This document shows, piece by piece, positions 10,133 through 21,412 of a stretch of 64,000 nucleotides of DNA. Source of the stretch: Narthecium ossifragum (lineage: Eukaryota > Streptophyta > Magnoliopsida > Dioscoreales > Nartheciaceae); assembly GCA_963920575.1 (NCBI GenBank), contig OY986964.1:19821395-19885394 (forward strand), read 5' to 3'. How positions within the stretch are numbered: position 1 is the stretch's first letter; each line of letters begins with the position of its first letter. The notes beneath the pieces are model-generated. The model was not told the origin of the DNA. It worked only from the letters and a program-made list of their open reading frames with translations, and ran no database searches. Both the position numbers and the translations under genes were made by a program.

Positions 10133-12196
10133 TGTGACGGCCGCGGCGAGCTCGGCGAACGTGACTGGAGGCGACCAACGACCACGGCTGGAGAGGAACG
10201 AGGCGGTGACTGGAGATGGAGGAGAAGATCCCGGCTAGAAACCGAACCTAGAGGTAGGGAACTCTACTCTAATCTCGGATTAGGCCATATGAATGGGTGT
10301 TGATGCTTGTGGCTTGGATTTGGTTGTTGATTGGTGGATCTCGTGGCTCCGATGATTTATGAATGCTATGTTTTCCTTTTTCTCTCCTTGCTACCATGGA
10401 TCCCCATGCTAGGCCATGCTTTATTCTTCTCCCCTGTTTTGGATTCCGATGAATGCCATGCTTTGCCTTCGCAGTTAACGAATACCTCTGATGGTTTGTT
10501 GAATTGAGATGATGTTTCCTCTTTGTTTGGATTTTTGATGACCTTTGCTTTCCTTTTCTCTGGTTCGATGAATTTCGATGCTTAGCTAGTGGCTTTGTTG
10601 GATTTTGTTGAGGTTGCCCTTCTCTTCTTTTTGCTGCCTTTGCTTGCGATCTATGGGTTAGTGAAAGATTTTGATGAGATCCTCCCTTCTTTTTGTTTTT
10701 GGTTTTTTGTGGTGTGCGAAGTAATTTCCTCCTCTTTGGATCGTTTGCTCCCTTTAGCTCCGGCATGCATGTTGGCTACGTTTCTTGATCTATCCCCTGC
10801 TCCTGACTCGTAGATAGCTTGGATCTCCCTATAGCTCTTCCCTGAGTTCTACTGGCTAGGGTTGGATTTAGATGCTTGAGGGCTTGGATTGTCGCGCCCC
10901 GACCCGCAAAAGCCCAACCAGACCGTGCGACGTGAACCGGAACCTAACAACCGCGGAAAATTTTGGTGAGGGTTCCCTATAGAGCCTAGTGGTCTCCCAA
11001 AACAATTCATCAAAAACCCTCAATTACAAATTAAAGATTTAAGAAGCCTCAAGCTTAAAGATATCAAAACCCAAACTATAATATACAAAATCTCGAAGAG
11101 GGAATGATCAAGTACAAACATTTATACTCTCCCGCAGGAGGCTAACTATACAAGGGTTCTGGGAAAGACAGATCACCACTCCTCAGACTCTGTCAGGCGC
11201 TACCGCACCACCGACCAACTGCCCGGTAGAGGCCACCGAAGATGAGCTAACGCCTGCACCTACAAAACGCAACCCGGATAGGAATGAGCAACTAAGCTCA
11301 ACAGGGAGGCTTCACTACGACATACAGAAGGAAAAGGAAAACACAACAGTGTCACCCTCTAGCAAGGTCTGGGTGTACACAGGGGTCCCATAATCCCACC
11401 AAGTGTCCCTGAGGTCCACAGTCATGATCTTCCAGAAGAATTGGTCACATAACGGGTCACACTCAGCAAGTAGGAAACCAACACTGCTGACTCACAAGCA
11501 GGAAACCGGCATTGCTCGCAGGAAATGACACCACTGTGTAGGTACACCCTCTACTCAAGAGTCGTCATAACTGGACACCGGCTACACCTCAAAACCGGCC
11601 GGCTCGAGGCTGACACGACCTCTAAAAACCATCAATCAACAAGTGTTCGAGTCATCTAGGCCTATCATCGAAATCGACTGAACACCACCATTCAAACCTG
11701 AACCAAGCTACTCAACCCCGGTCCTAGGGCTAAATCCGAGCTTCTAAGTATCGGGATGGCGACCCACAGATAGCCCACACCCTAACCTTATGCAACTAAT
11801 GCACAACCAGATGCATGCTATGCACATACGCAGGAAAGCAGGTAAGCATGCAATATATGTGATGATTAAATAAACAAGGTCTGGGCTCGACACCCTGCCG
11901 TCCCAGGGTGGTGAACAGTAAAATAGGCCAAGGAGCTGCTACTGTGGTAACCCCACCAACTGCAACCAGCCCACCAAAAGACAACATATTACGGGAAGCA
12001 ACCCCGACAAACAAGGCTAACACTACAAGATGCTATCTATACATCCCGGGAGTCGTCACTCTCCCGGTTCAGCACTACCCCTCATTATGGGGATAACATG
12101 CTGAAGACTATGTACAAGTTATAAAGCTGTAAAGAAAACCACATACGCGAAGCCCCATGGGCAAACCTATTGAAAACGCCTCTCAGCCACCAAAGG

Positions 12197-12427
12197 GATC
12201 GATCTCTCTCCCAGAGAAGATCGATCTTCTTAGTGCTTGGGAAGCCTCGTCCCAGTCAACCGAAAGGGATCGATCTTCTCCACTAGAAGGATCGATCTTT
12301 TTCGTGACTCGAATCTCGCCCATGCCAGCCAAGCAAGGATCGATCTTCTGCATCAGAAGGATCGATCCCGCTCGGGCTGGGCATGACGTCCCACAAATGA
12401 TCGATCTTTCTTCAAGAAAGATCGATC
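12197..12427 (-). repeat. four GATCGATC-capped inverted-repeat units
   Basis: Units at 12197-12226, 12268-12297 and 12338-12367 are each 30 bp; 12399-12427 is 29 bp. Each has GATCGATC at both ends. The unit at 12399-12427 is nearly a perfect palindrome: arms of 14 bp (GATCGATCTTTCTT and its complement) with one central base. The unit at 12338 has inner arms TTCTG/CAGAA with one bulged G. On the minus strand these lie downstream of a TATA-like box near 12775. Confidence 0.9.
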
Positions 12428-12802
12428 CGAATGGGTTCACCGGTGGACTGCCGGCGAGAAAATACCGCCAGAAAACTCCACCAAATCCCACAAAACGTTG
12501 GGATCTGGTAGTACGAAGGACCACGAGTCCAAAACCAAAGATTTTATTGAAAACAAACATGTATATAATCAGATCTAAGCAAAACAAACCACAATCAAAC
12601 TCAAACCTCACAAATCCGGAAGAACAAGTAGGTAGGATCCCTACCTAGACTAGAGTAGCTTCAATCCCAGCTGCTAAGCCTCGGATGGTCCTCAATCTCC
12701 TCCAAATCTAGCCGGATTTCAACTCAAGAATGCCGATTTGAAGAAAAAAAACAAAGAAGAGGGTTTTGTTCATTCTATAGGCGGACGAACCGCCTTATGA
12801 GA

Positions 12803-12900
12803 GATCGATCTCTTCTCAAAAAGAGATCGATCTTTCATGACGAACCGACTTAACTTTCCGGCGCTAAAAGATCGATCTCCTTAGCAAGGGAAGATCGATC
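12803..12900 (-). repeat. two GATCGATC-capped units upstream of the TATA-like box
   Basis: 12803-12832 has perfect 12-bp arms (GATCGATCTCTT and AAGAGATCGATC) with a 6-base loop. 12870-12900 has caps 23 bp apart with inner arms CTCCTT and AAGGGAAG that pair with bulges. They occupy the same two U3 positions as 45553/45485 and 47817/47750. Confidence 0.88.
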
Positions 12901-13141
12901 CCCTTTGCTCAGAAAGCTAGACTTCGGCTAAAACACAAGCCCAAGCTAGGATCCTTTGATCCCGGATCCACCTAACCATTCTAATCAAACATTTACACAA
13001 ACACGGTCAGTGTGTACACACACAAGTGTGAAACAAACCAAGAAAGTGCAATTTACCAAATTTCCCTTACATTCCACAACTAGCCACGGGCCTGACCCAG
13101 ACGGTCAACCCAGGAGTAGAGGGGCAGTTCCTCACATGGAT

Positions 13142-15157
13142 CTTCCCCTATTGTTGCCATGTTTCCCTCCCCAGTTTCCCTCCAAGCTTTGAACAGACCT
13201 CTCGATAGTTGCTTAACTTTGAACAGACCTCTCGATTGTTGCTTGGATCCTTCCCGAGGGTCCGCCCTATCCTGTTAACCATCCTATCGGTCGGAGAAGC
13301 CAGCAGCTGATGGCTGGGAGTTGAATAGGGGGTGAGGCTGGGCCGGTTGGTGGAAGTCTTTACCTGCTGTTCCGATGGCTCAAAGTGATGGTTTCCTAAG
13401 TCCTGGCTTCCGAACTCTTACTGAATTAAATTGAGTATAGTGTTGATGTGAGTTTACGGATTTTAGGTGAGTTTTGTTGAGAGTTCTTTCCTTTAGATTC
13501 TCTCGTTCCTTCTCCTTCGCTTCCAGTCAGATTCATCTCATGCTATGTGTTATAGTTGTTGCTGAAATGTTAGGCTACATATTGTTAGTGCTATAATTTC
13601 CCAGTGAGCATGGTATATGTATATCAACCATGTGAGTTGCATAATATCATAGCATGTTTCCTTCTCTGTTCAATTCCTTTGAACTAATGTTAACTTCACA
13701 AATCATATGATCTCTTGTTAATTGTCCAATCATATTCTCTTATCCAGTTTATGCCTTGGGCCGACTGTGTGCCCTGCCGTGTTGAATGATATTATGCATG
13801 GTTCGGAAATGATACAAGTAGAGTGTAAATCTAATTGCTGAATGTTTTGAGGTATTTGTGGTGACCATGTGTTGGTTTGCACCTTGTGGATGATTGAGTG
13901 ATTGTGGCCTCATATTGTCATAACCCCAACAAAACCACAATAAAAACAAGGGAGGTCAGACGAACTGCCAGAGCAGAAGGGTCAAGTTTGCAGGTTAAAC
14001 TGTACATGCTCAGGTTGAACCAGAAGAAGTAACATATATGGTTGGAAAGCTCTTAAAGTCTAGTTTTTGGAGAATTTTACGGTTCGTGATTTCGAGTTTT
14101 CTAGAGAAAGTTACAACATTTTTCCTACCGATGACGCAGTGCAGAAAGTAAAACCGAATTCTGGACAAAACAATTCGGATTTGGCTTCAATTTAAATATG
14201 GATTGGCTAACAGGTGTCTAGAAGAGGTCGGAGGTCAGGGATATAGAAAGGGGACTAAAATCCAAGTTCCGATTAAGAGAAGAGAGCTAAAAGACATCTT
14301 TCTCTCAGAGATCGATTTCGAAGCTGCAGTAATATCAATAAGAACTTAAAGAAACTAAGATGTTAAGTAGTAGAAGATTAGATAAAGCAGCAGAAATTAC
14401 TGATCCATAGGGGTTCAAAACACTTTAAACTCACAGATTAACAACATAATAGCACCCCCAACCGTCAGTTACACTACAAGAGTTGATACAAGACCTCCCC
14501 TCTCCTACAAACCCATGCAATATACACAATCTACAGTCTTGAAACTTCTATACATATGCAAGCACTGAGCTACAAACAACATCCTTGAACAAAAAAGAAA
14601 TCCAATCTTCCTCGCATATAAGATGATGCCAAGGTGTTGGAATCGTAAATTAAACCTCACCACCTGAAACATATAATGAGAGATGGGATGAGCTAACCAG
14701 CCCAGTGAGTAAAAGAATGTTGAATTTGAATCTCACCATGTGTACCATGCATAACACTAATGAAAATGTGTACCATGCATAACACTAATGAAAACTAAAC
14801 TGAATCAAAACAATAACATACTTCACGATAAGTTTAACTAGATAGAATGTGCTCACTCTTCCGTTAAACAAAATAACCCTTAATTATAAACACACATGAT
14901 ATGTACAAAATTCATTCCCATGATGAATCAAAACAGCTTTAAAGAAGCTGTGAGCAGAACAACTTAAGGAAGCTGTAAGGGACGTCTCCCCTCATTGTAA
15001 CTGAACCAGATATTTAAGTCCCCTGATATAGGACTTTCAAGGGTAGGAAATGAAGTCTTTAACATTTTAGGAAATCAAAACATATCCATAACATCTAAAT
15101 CAACACTAAATGAATAGCAATACTTGCAGAATTTTAAAAGATGCAGCCATATAAATA
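13142..15157. other. LTR-derived mosaic, no coding sequence
   Basis: 13142-13915 reads as the continuation of the plus-strand LTR opened at 10889; it carries a tandem duplication of about 30 bp near 13186-13245 (GAACAGACCTCTCGAT twice). At 13916 a new unit starts TGTCATAACCCCAAC. Within it 14002-14120 is clearly similar to 55781-55900 of the Athila LTR. After about 14340 the sequence looks like antisense LTR. The exact borders are not resolvable by eye, and no second CATAT target copy was found. Confidence 0.45.
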
Positions 15158-15366
15158 TCTATTATATAAGGAAGGACGGTTTTTGAAATGTCCCCCCTAT
15201 AAAACATAAAGAGTGGTCAGGATTTGCCTACAAACACATCCAACGGTGCAGATCTCATCATCAACTTTGAGATTCCCCCTCAAAGTTTTGAGTTCCCGCC
15301 AAAAATTTCAACCCAAAAAAACTGCCTACCTCATCTCCCTCTCCTCCCGCTCAGAACTTTAAACGA

Positions 15367-15384
15367 AGAGAGAGAGAGAGAGAG
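15367..15384 (+). repeat. (AG)9 microsatellite
   Basis: Nine AG dinucleotides at the border between the A/T-rich Helitron end and the GC-rich captured sequence, in a typical position for a plant 5' UTR. Confidence 0.9.
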
Positions 15385-15524
15385 GGGATGGGACTGACCA
15401 GCCATCCCATCCGCCTCATCTCCCTCTCACTTCTCCCATCTCCCTCTCTTCTCTCACCCCCCTCTACCGGCTCTTTCTCTCAATCCCCCTCCCATCTCTC
15501 ATCTCCCATCTCTCAGCGGCGGGG

Positions 15525-15764
15525 GACGAGCTGTTCCGGCTGACAACAAAGGAGGGGAAGCTGACGGTGGAGAGGGAGGCAATGCGCACCCCGACCCCGA
15601 CCCCGGCCAGATCCTCGACGCCCGTCCAGATCCTCGAGGCCCTCCTCCCCCTCTACCTCAACTCCCAGATCCTCCGCGCCCTCCAGGAGTCCCTCGCCAG
15701 CGAGCTCTAGCGGGAGCTCTACACAGTCTACAACCGGCAGCGGCATGCCAAGATCACCGGTGAG
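15525..15764 (+). pseudogene. atpC: captured fragment of chloroplast ATP synthase gamma subunit gene
   Basis: The frame starting at 15525 encodes DELFRLTTKEGKLTVERE, then VQILEALLPLYLNSQILRAL and QESLASEL, then YNRQRHAKITGE. These are highly conserved blocks, in order, of the nuclear-encoded gamma subunit of the plastid F-type ATP synthase, the rotary stalk protein. About ten residues between ERE and VQIL are altered, the segment normally between ASEL and the YNR block is missing, and a TAG stands at 15708. The frame loses similarity after ITGE at 15764, possibly at an intron border. It is a non-functional piece of about 80 codons, a few hundred bases inside the Helitron 5' end. Identification is from memory of the family, and several separate blocks agree. 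Confidence 0.85.
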
Positions 15765-16340
15765 ATCCCCCTCTCTCACTCTCCATGCCGTCAACCTCGC
15801 CCCACGCAGTCGCCCGACGCCACGGCCGACGCCATCGACCACGCCGACCTCGCCCAACCCGCCGTCAGCCACAAGATCCACGAACGACGTGACCATCGCC
15901 CCACGCCGCCGCCGACCTCGCCCAGCCCGCCGTCTACAAGATCCACGAAAGGACGCCTCGGCCTCCTTCTCCCTTCGGCGGCGAGTGGCCGCTGCCTCTC
16001 ATCCCCCTCTCACCAACTCCGTCGGCCACGCCGACCTCGCCCAACAAGCCATCAACCACGAGATCCACGAACGCCGTCGTGATCATCGCTCCGTGAAGGC
16101 CGGCCTCCAGTTCCCCGTCAGACGCATCGTCCTCGCCCCACGCCGTCGGCCACACCTCCCTCTCCGTCGGACGCATCGGCCTCCACCCACGCCGCCGTTG
16201 TCGAGACCCACACCGCCAACATCATCGATCTACTGCGTTGCCAGTGGGCGGCCACCCCGCCTCGCCCCCCTGGCTCCGCCACTGAAGGGCATCCTCCAAG
16301 AGATCTCCAACTCCACTTCCCTCAGACGCTCCAGATGAAC
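15765..16340 (+). repeat. GC-rich degenerate repeats in captured region
   Basis: Blocks around GCCGACCTCGCCCA(A/G)C..ATCCACGAA recur near 15840-15890, 15910-15950 and 16030-16075. The frame is open through this interval but its product is Arg/Pro-rich and looks like a by-product of composition. I do not call a gene. Confidence 0.55.
16087..16128 (+). pseudogene. possible captured histone H2A fragment
   Basis: The frame reads RSVKAGLQFPVRRI. Histone H2A proteins contain KAGLQFPVGRI near the start of the histone fold, so 10 of 11 consecutive residues agree. The match is short and the flanks do not continue the histone, so this could be a tiny captured exon piece or chance in a GC-rich frame. 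Confidence 0.5.
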
Positions 16341-16929
16341 CAGGTTAAGCGATCCTTTCTCCCCACTTCCCCGATCCACTTCTTCCACCCCCGCGCTCCT
16401 CCGTCCCCTCTCGCCAACCGCCTCTCTCTCTTCGCCCCTTCTCCTCCACCGATTCCAGACGCTCCTCTCTCCCCTCTTTCCGACCACCTCTCTCTGGCGT
16501 TTCAAGTGCAGCACGGGTCCTTTGCGCCGGAGTCGCCGTTGCCGTGGATGCCGTTCATGGGGCGAGCGGAAAAAGAGGATCGCGGAGCGTTGATAGGGTG
16601 CGGGAGGAGGCCGGGAAGGACCAGCGGGTACATAAGGGGACACCGGGGAAGCACATTGGCCGTGGTGGTCTCCGGAGAGATCGTCGCAAGCCCTCTCCTC
16701 GATAGCTTCTCTAGGTATCTGGAGTTCTCCATAATCTCCTCGCCTTCATCTCGATTCTTTTCTTTATTTTTTTTGCCCGATTTCATGGTAGAAACGTGAA
16801 AAGTTTGTTCCAAGTTTCGCATCCCCCACTTCCCCTGATCTAATAACCTATTTGGTTAAAAACCTGAATCCCCCACTTCCCCTCCCCGATCCTCTTCTCC
16901 CTCGGCTCCCTCGATCCCCTCTCGCAAGC

Positions 16930-16967
<38 letters not shown>

Positions 16968-17220
16968 CGCGAGGACCGCATACCACTTCACCAGTTTCGG
17001 CTGCACGCTCCACTCCGCCAGACCCAGGTACTTCAGATCTCCCTCCGCCATCCCCCCTTAGGTCGACGACTCTGCTGACATGCTTTACTACTTCTACTAC
17101 TACTACTACTCTTACAAGGCTAAAACCAACCCTAAACTCTATTGATACTTGCCAATACAGTCCTCCACAACCCAAAACGTTTCGTCGTCGTCAAGGGAAA
17201 GCGAAGACAAGTACAGATAA
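16341..17220. other. GC-rich part of the Helitron with unidentified captured sequence
   Basis: Contains a (CT)15 tract at 16933-16962 and several short open frames on both strands. A minus-strand frame at 16848-17051 begins MAEGDLKYLGLAEW and looks protein-like, but I cannot name it. Base composition stays high in C and G to about 17060 and then drops, suggesting that one or more captured gene pieces end there. Confidence 0.5.
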
Positions 17221-19866
17221 AACCAGTAAGTGTAGGATCTCTACTCTTTTTATTTTCTCCAATTCGTTTTCCCTCCCACAAAAACTGATGTTCACCTAAT
17301 CTTCATTAAGATTAACTATGTATGCTAATCTGATGTTAACAAAATTAAGTATTTTTAGAGATTGTGCAGAGAACCTAAATAACATCTTTACAACTAGCTT
17401 AATTAATTTGCATGCTTTAATCAGCATGAAGTGGAACACTAGGAGTTATTATGTTGATGTCATTATGGATGATTACTATAACAAGGAGATCATGCAAAGA
17501 ACTGTGTTGATAACATGTTTCTTGAAAGCTTCTTGATAGCTTCTTCAAAGAAGAGTTATTAATAATACAAAATATATTACTTAGTGTCCTATGAACTGTG
17601 ATGATAACATGTTTCTTCAAATCTTCTTCACAGAAGAGCTATTAATACAATCTATATTACTTAGTGTCCTATGAATGGACAAATATATTAATTGGCTGTT
17701 TTCTTCTGATAATTTCCTTGACCTGAGATTAAATTCAAATGGAATGATTCGTCTCATCTTCAAATTGCACATCATAGGATAAAGCAATACAAAATTATTA
17801 CTAATGCTATCCTGTCTATAGCACATAAAAACAAAATTATTACTAATGCTATCTTTAGATTTCTAATTCAAATTTAAAACGAAAATAAAAATTTTGTCTT
17901 GAGAAATACCTATAGGTATACCGGGTCTTCCCTTCTCTCCCTTTAATTTCTTTCTTTTAGAGATGTAAATAAGTCCTGATCAATTTATATTGCAATATTC
18001 CATTGCTACTACAAGTCCAAGAGAGACATCATGCACAATCTTCTTCTTTGCTTTTTCAGTATAAGGTCTTTTTATGGTTTTGAATGAGCTAGAGCTTAAT
18101 CAAAGCTAGAAGAACGGTGGCTATCATAGAAGAGGTCAACTAATACCCTTTGTCTGCAAGGAAGCAACGGCGAATTATTTAATCTGCTTAATTATTAGGG
18201 ACACATTACTTATGATTGGAAGCATTTGATTATCCCCTTCAACCTAATTAGTAGAGGCCTTTAAATTAGAGCATGTGAATGGTTTGTTGTTTATTCAAAA
18301 TTTGAATCCATTTCGATATTATCAAAATTTTTATTCCAATGATTTTGGCACCCATGGGTTCGCAGTCAAGCTTAACGCTGCACTTTTGCCATGATTGAAT
18401 CAACTTAATACATGTTGGCTTGCTGGTTGAAGATGTTTGGTTTTTTTACATGAGCAAGTGCAAGGTTTAAGTAGCAAGAGGTCATTTGTGCTTTTTGTAG
18501 TGCCATGCTGCCATTTCCCTGAACTTAACCCCTTCAAGTTAAGGGAAATAATTCGCCGTTGGATGTCATTTCTTACTTCTTTTTGGATGTCCTCTTTCTT
18601 GTCTACTTAATTGATCAGATCAATGTCAGTTTTTTGATTGCACACGTATCACTTAATTGTCGTATCATTTTTCTCATGATGATGTTGATGTTGTGTTTAT
18701 TTCGAATTTGGAGTTGAAGGATTCAATGCCCCTTCTTTCTGTAGAGAGGGGAGAGAATTTCTGGAGTGTATAGGAGTGTTTTTTTTTGGGCAAAAAATAG
18801 CAGGCTGACAGATTATGACTCATGGAAGATGCTGGTGTTTGGAGAATAAAGACTGGCTGCAAATGATCATTAAGTTAGTTTCTTTGGATTCCAACAATAT
18901 CTTATTTGCAGTTGGCATTGTTTTCAGATCTTCCTTTGTACAACTTGGCTTTGTGAATAAATGAACAGTGCTGATCAATTTTTCTGTTTTCTACTTTGTC
19001 AATACACCTACTCATATGATCTATTAGTGTGCTCTTAGCAGCTTCCTCAAACATGCATCATCACATATCCGAGGGTCTGCTGATTTTCACTGGACTTTCC
19101 TAAAATTTTCATCTTTTTGTGATGGTTTGAACTTGAGCAAATTTTAAGTTAGTGTGTCTAGAGGTCTAACCTTTCTTCTTAAGTGAACAAATTAGTTAAT
19201 GAAAAGACCATACTTCTGTGCATGTGCCATTTTTTGTCCCTCCATTGATTTATGCATCCAATGCTATTCTAATTTGGTAACCTATACATATAGATGTACT
19301 TCTGGGGAGCGTCATTGATGGATGCATGTGCTAGATCACATAATTAAAAAAAAAAAACAAATTTAAACCGAGCCCCTGCCATCTATGCCATAAAGTAAAA
19401 TTGTTTGGCTTGATATTTTTCTTGAGTATGTTAAAATGCAATGGTATGCCATAATATTGTTGTATATTGTTTTCCTTATACTCTTGATTTCTCTTCAAAA
19501 TGTCTTCATCTCTTGATCTATCATAATCAAGTAATTTAAGTATCATATTATTTCATGTCAAATGTTATACTAATTTTTTAATTTTATTCATAGATTATTG
19601 TGCATTTCCCTCGCTTTCTGTGTTGGACATGCACAGTTTTATACACAATCTTGAGAGCTATGGAGAGTTGGACATGTATAAAATTGGATTATTGTGAAAT
19701 CAGAAACTTTGTATTTTTTTTCTTTTAAAGTTGTGATTTGTGGGGACAATGTTTGCCTCAGGGACAATGTTCGCCCATTTTATATAATAGATGTTTTAAT
19801 TTTTGTGAAGAACGTTATACAATTGTCACATTTAGCTCTCGGTATAAGGGGGGTTTTGTTGAATAT
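17221..19866. other. A/T-rich body of the Helitron
   Basis: No supported ORF. Contains the tandem duplication at 17501-17675, a smaller duplicated block (ACAAAATTATTACTAATGCT near 17788 and 17831) and poly-A tracts. It may hold introns or UTRs of captured genes; I see no proof. Confidence 0.5.
17501..17675 (+). repeat. imperfect tandem duplication of about 85-95 bp
   Basis: ACTGTGTTGATAACATGTTTC.. (17501-17593) is repeated as ACTGTGATGATAACATGTTTC.. (17595-17675). Both copies end with ATTACTTAGTGTCCTATGA. The second copy has a short deletion in the middle. Confidence 0.85.
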
Positions 19867-19894
19867 CCGTGTCGTAGGCACGGGCATTTACTAG
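19867..19894 (+). other. Helitron 3' terminal hairpin and CTAG end
   Basis: CCGTGTC and GGCACGG can pair (7 bp including one G-U) around a GTA loop at 19867-19883; seven bases later the element ends in CTAG. This is the usual replication-termination signal arrangement at the 3' end of a Helitron. Confidence 0.85.
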
Positions 19895-20519
19895 TATATA
19901 TATATAAGAAGAATCTCCTATAATGAATCAAAACAGAGAGATCATTTCGAGAATGCCATTACTCACATAGACTTGTCCTCCTCTTCAATTCCTTTTTGAA
20001 GTGGTCTTTTACCATTTTTTTTTCTCTGCAACTTCCTCTCTTCACTTCGTTCTCCCTGCTGCTCCCCCCTGTTTTTCTCTGCAAACCTCCCCTCCAATGT
20101 GAGGAAGAAAGGCTCCCCAAAGTCAAAAGGTGACCCCCCAAACGTGGGGGTCTCCTCACCTAAGCCAGTAAGGCTTGTGTGATTTAATCAGGGGGTGAGC
20201 TGTCCCAACAGCCATGAGGTGTCCCCCACCCTCAAATGGGTTGCCAACGTACCAACATCTTAAGCCTACTCATGCTTAAGATCAACTAAGAAAGCAGATT
20301 TGACAAATAGAGCCTATACTAGACAGCTGGTTCTCTAATTTACATAATCAAAGAACAATAAGGCTGCACAATCACAATAGAGAATAAAAATCATTAATCT
20401 AATAAACATCATGAAGTATTTCTAAGTTAAGAATTTAAATCTCAACAATGCTACTAAAACATGGTGCAAGATTTAATGAAAAGCATCAAAAGATATGGAA
20501 AGTAATACTAAAGTATTAC
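19895..20519. other. flank of the Helitron, probably LTR-derived, no gene
   Basis: Continues the sequence interrupted at 15157. It has a T-rich block, a segment with inverted GGGGGTC and GACCCCCC parts near 20130-20150, and otherwise A-rich sequence ending in ATTAC, the target duplication of the next element. No ORF or RNA gene is supported. Confidence 0.4.
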
Positions 20520-21399
20520 TGATACGATGCACCATCTAAAGGGCTTTCGTACCGGGTCTCTTGCCTTATCTCAGATCCTCTTTTGCCAAATCTGTGGCTA
20601 GGTCGAGACATACCTTTAGGGTTTTAGGAGAAGGACCCTAGGTATTCGACGAGGAAGGCGAAGACTAGAGGAGGAGACGGATGAGAAGAGGGATACCTTG
20701 CAGCTCCTCTAGGGTTGGCTGGCTTCTCTTGGAGATCCAAGCCTTGGAGAACGTGGTGGAGGGAAGCACGGCAGCCAAGGGGACGCCGGGGACTTGGGGT
20801 TAGACGGCGGAGGTGGCTGGTAGCGGCGGTGATGATAGTGGCGAAGGAGTGGACAACAGCGGAGAAGGAGACCGGTGATGGAGAAGGACCGGCTGTAGAG
20901 ATAGATGAAGGTGGCTGGTGGATTATGAGGAAACTAGGTTACAGCTATTCCTATATTACTTCTACTCCTAGGATTTATCTCTACTAAATAATAACTCTCA
21001 TAAATTCGTCCATGCGTAATTACAAGCTATGGAGGTCCTTTTATAGAGGCGTCAAGAGAGTTCTACTACAACTAGAGAACTACCTTGCTTTAATCAGCAA
21101 GTAACCATACTTTTCTACTAAGACTCAATCATAACTCAAACTTCCTGATTACTAGGACTCTTAATAGGAACTAATAAAGTAAATCATAAACTGAACTCAA
21201 ACTAGGAAACTGACTCAATCAAGATAACTACTAACTAGGAAATCATCTAAGTAAGCAAACCAGCTAGGAATAGGATTCCTTTGGCCGGCTGAGCTTAGAA
21301 CGCCCAAAGGGACTTGGGTGCAGCCAACTCCTTGGCGTGGGCCCATCCAAGCAAGAACGTGGGTCCCTTCTTGGAATGGCTCGGTTCGACCTCGTATCA
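20520..21399 (-). repeat. 3' LTR of the non-autonomous element
   Basis: On the plus strand it runs from TGATACGATGCACC to CTCGTATCA, with inverted ends TGATACGA/TCGTATCA. It is 880 bp and aligned without gaps to 23854-24733. Confidence 0.95.
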
Positions 21400-21412
21400 T
21401 CCCCCTCCCTTC
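21400..21412 (-). promoter_or_regulatory. polypurine tract of the non-autonomous element
   Basis: On the minus strand GAAGGGAGGGGGA directly precedes the 3' LTR. The upstream minus-strand frame ends LEDKANFEGRG, similar to the C-terminal end of chromovirus polyproteins. Confidence 0.9.

Larger units (their letters stand above)
10890..13136 (-). mobile_element. antisense solo LTR, Tekay type, TSD TGGAT
   Basis: Read on the minus strand it starts TGTGAGGAACTGCCCC and ends GGGGCGCGACA. TGGAT lies directly on both sides (10885-10889 and 13137-13141), a perfect 5-bp target duplication. Length 2247 bp matches the 2250-bp LTR at 47538-49787. No internal region is present, so it is a solo LTR. It includes the ACCTNCAAAACGCA(A/G)CCCGG block shared by all family members and six GATCGATC-capped units. 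Confidence 0.95.
15158..19894 (+). mobile_element. non-autonomous Helitron with captured gene fragments
   Basis: The 5' end is TCTATTATATAAGG after an A (15157). The 3' end is CTAG (19891-19894) followed by T, with a short GC-rich hairpin 7 bases upstream (19867-19883). TC start, hairpin, CTRR end and an A/T insertion site without target duplication are the defining features of Helitrons. Length is 4737 bp. I see no Rep/helicase ORF. The left 1.9 kb is GC-rich and contains pieces of at least one, probably two, plant genes; the right part is A/T-rich. Confidence 0.85.

Noticed and set aside
16848..17051. Minus-strand frame beginning MAEGDLKYLGLAEW as a host exon
   Set aside because: Looks protein-like but I could not name a family, and half of it is translated from a CT microsatellite; kept only as a remark.
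15513..17175. Long GC-rich ORFs on both strands of the Helitron (for example 15745-16338 and 16230-16643 minus)
   Set aside because: Open frames on both strands reflect composition. Only the frame from 15525 and a short H2A-like piece show similarity to known proteins.
13916..20519. A complete antisense LTR element flanked by CATAT
   Set aside because: The left border TGTCATAACC looks like an LTR end, but no second CATAT copy or matching end was found before 20520.
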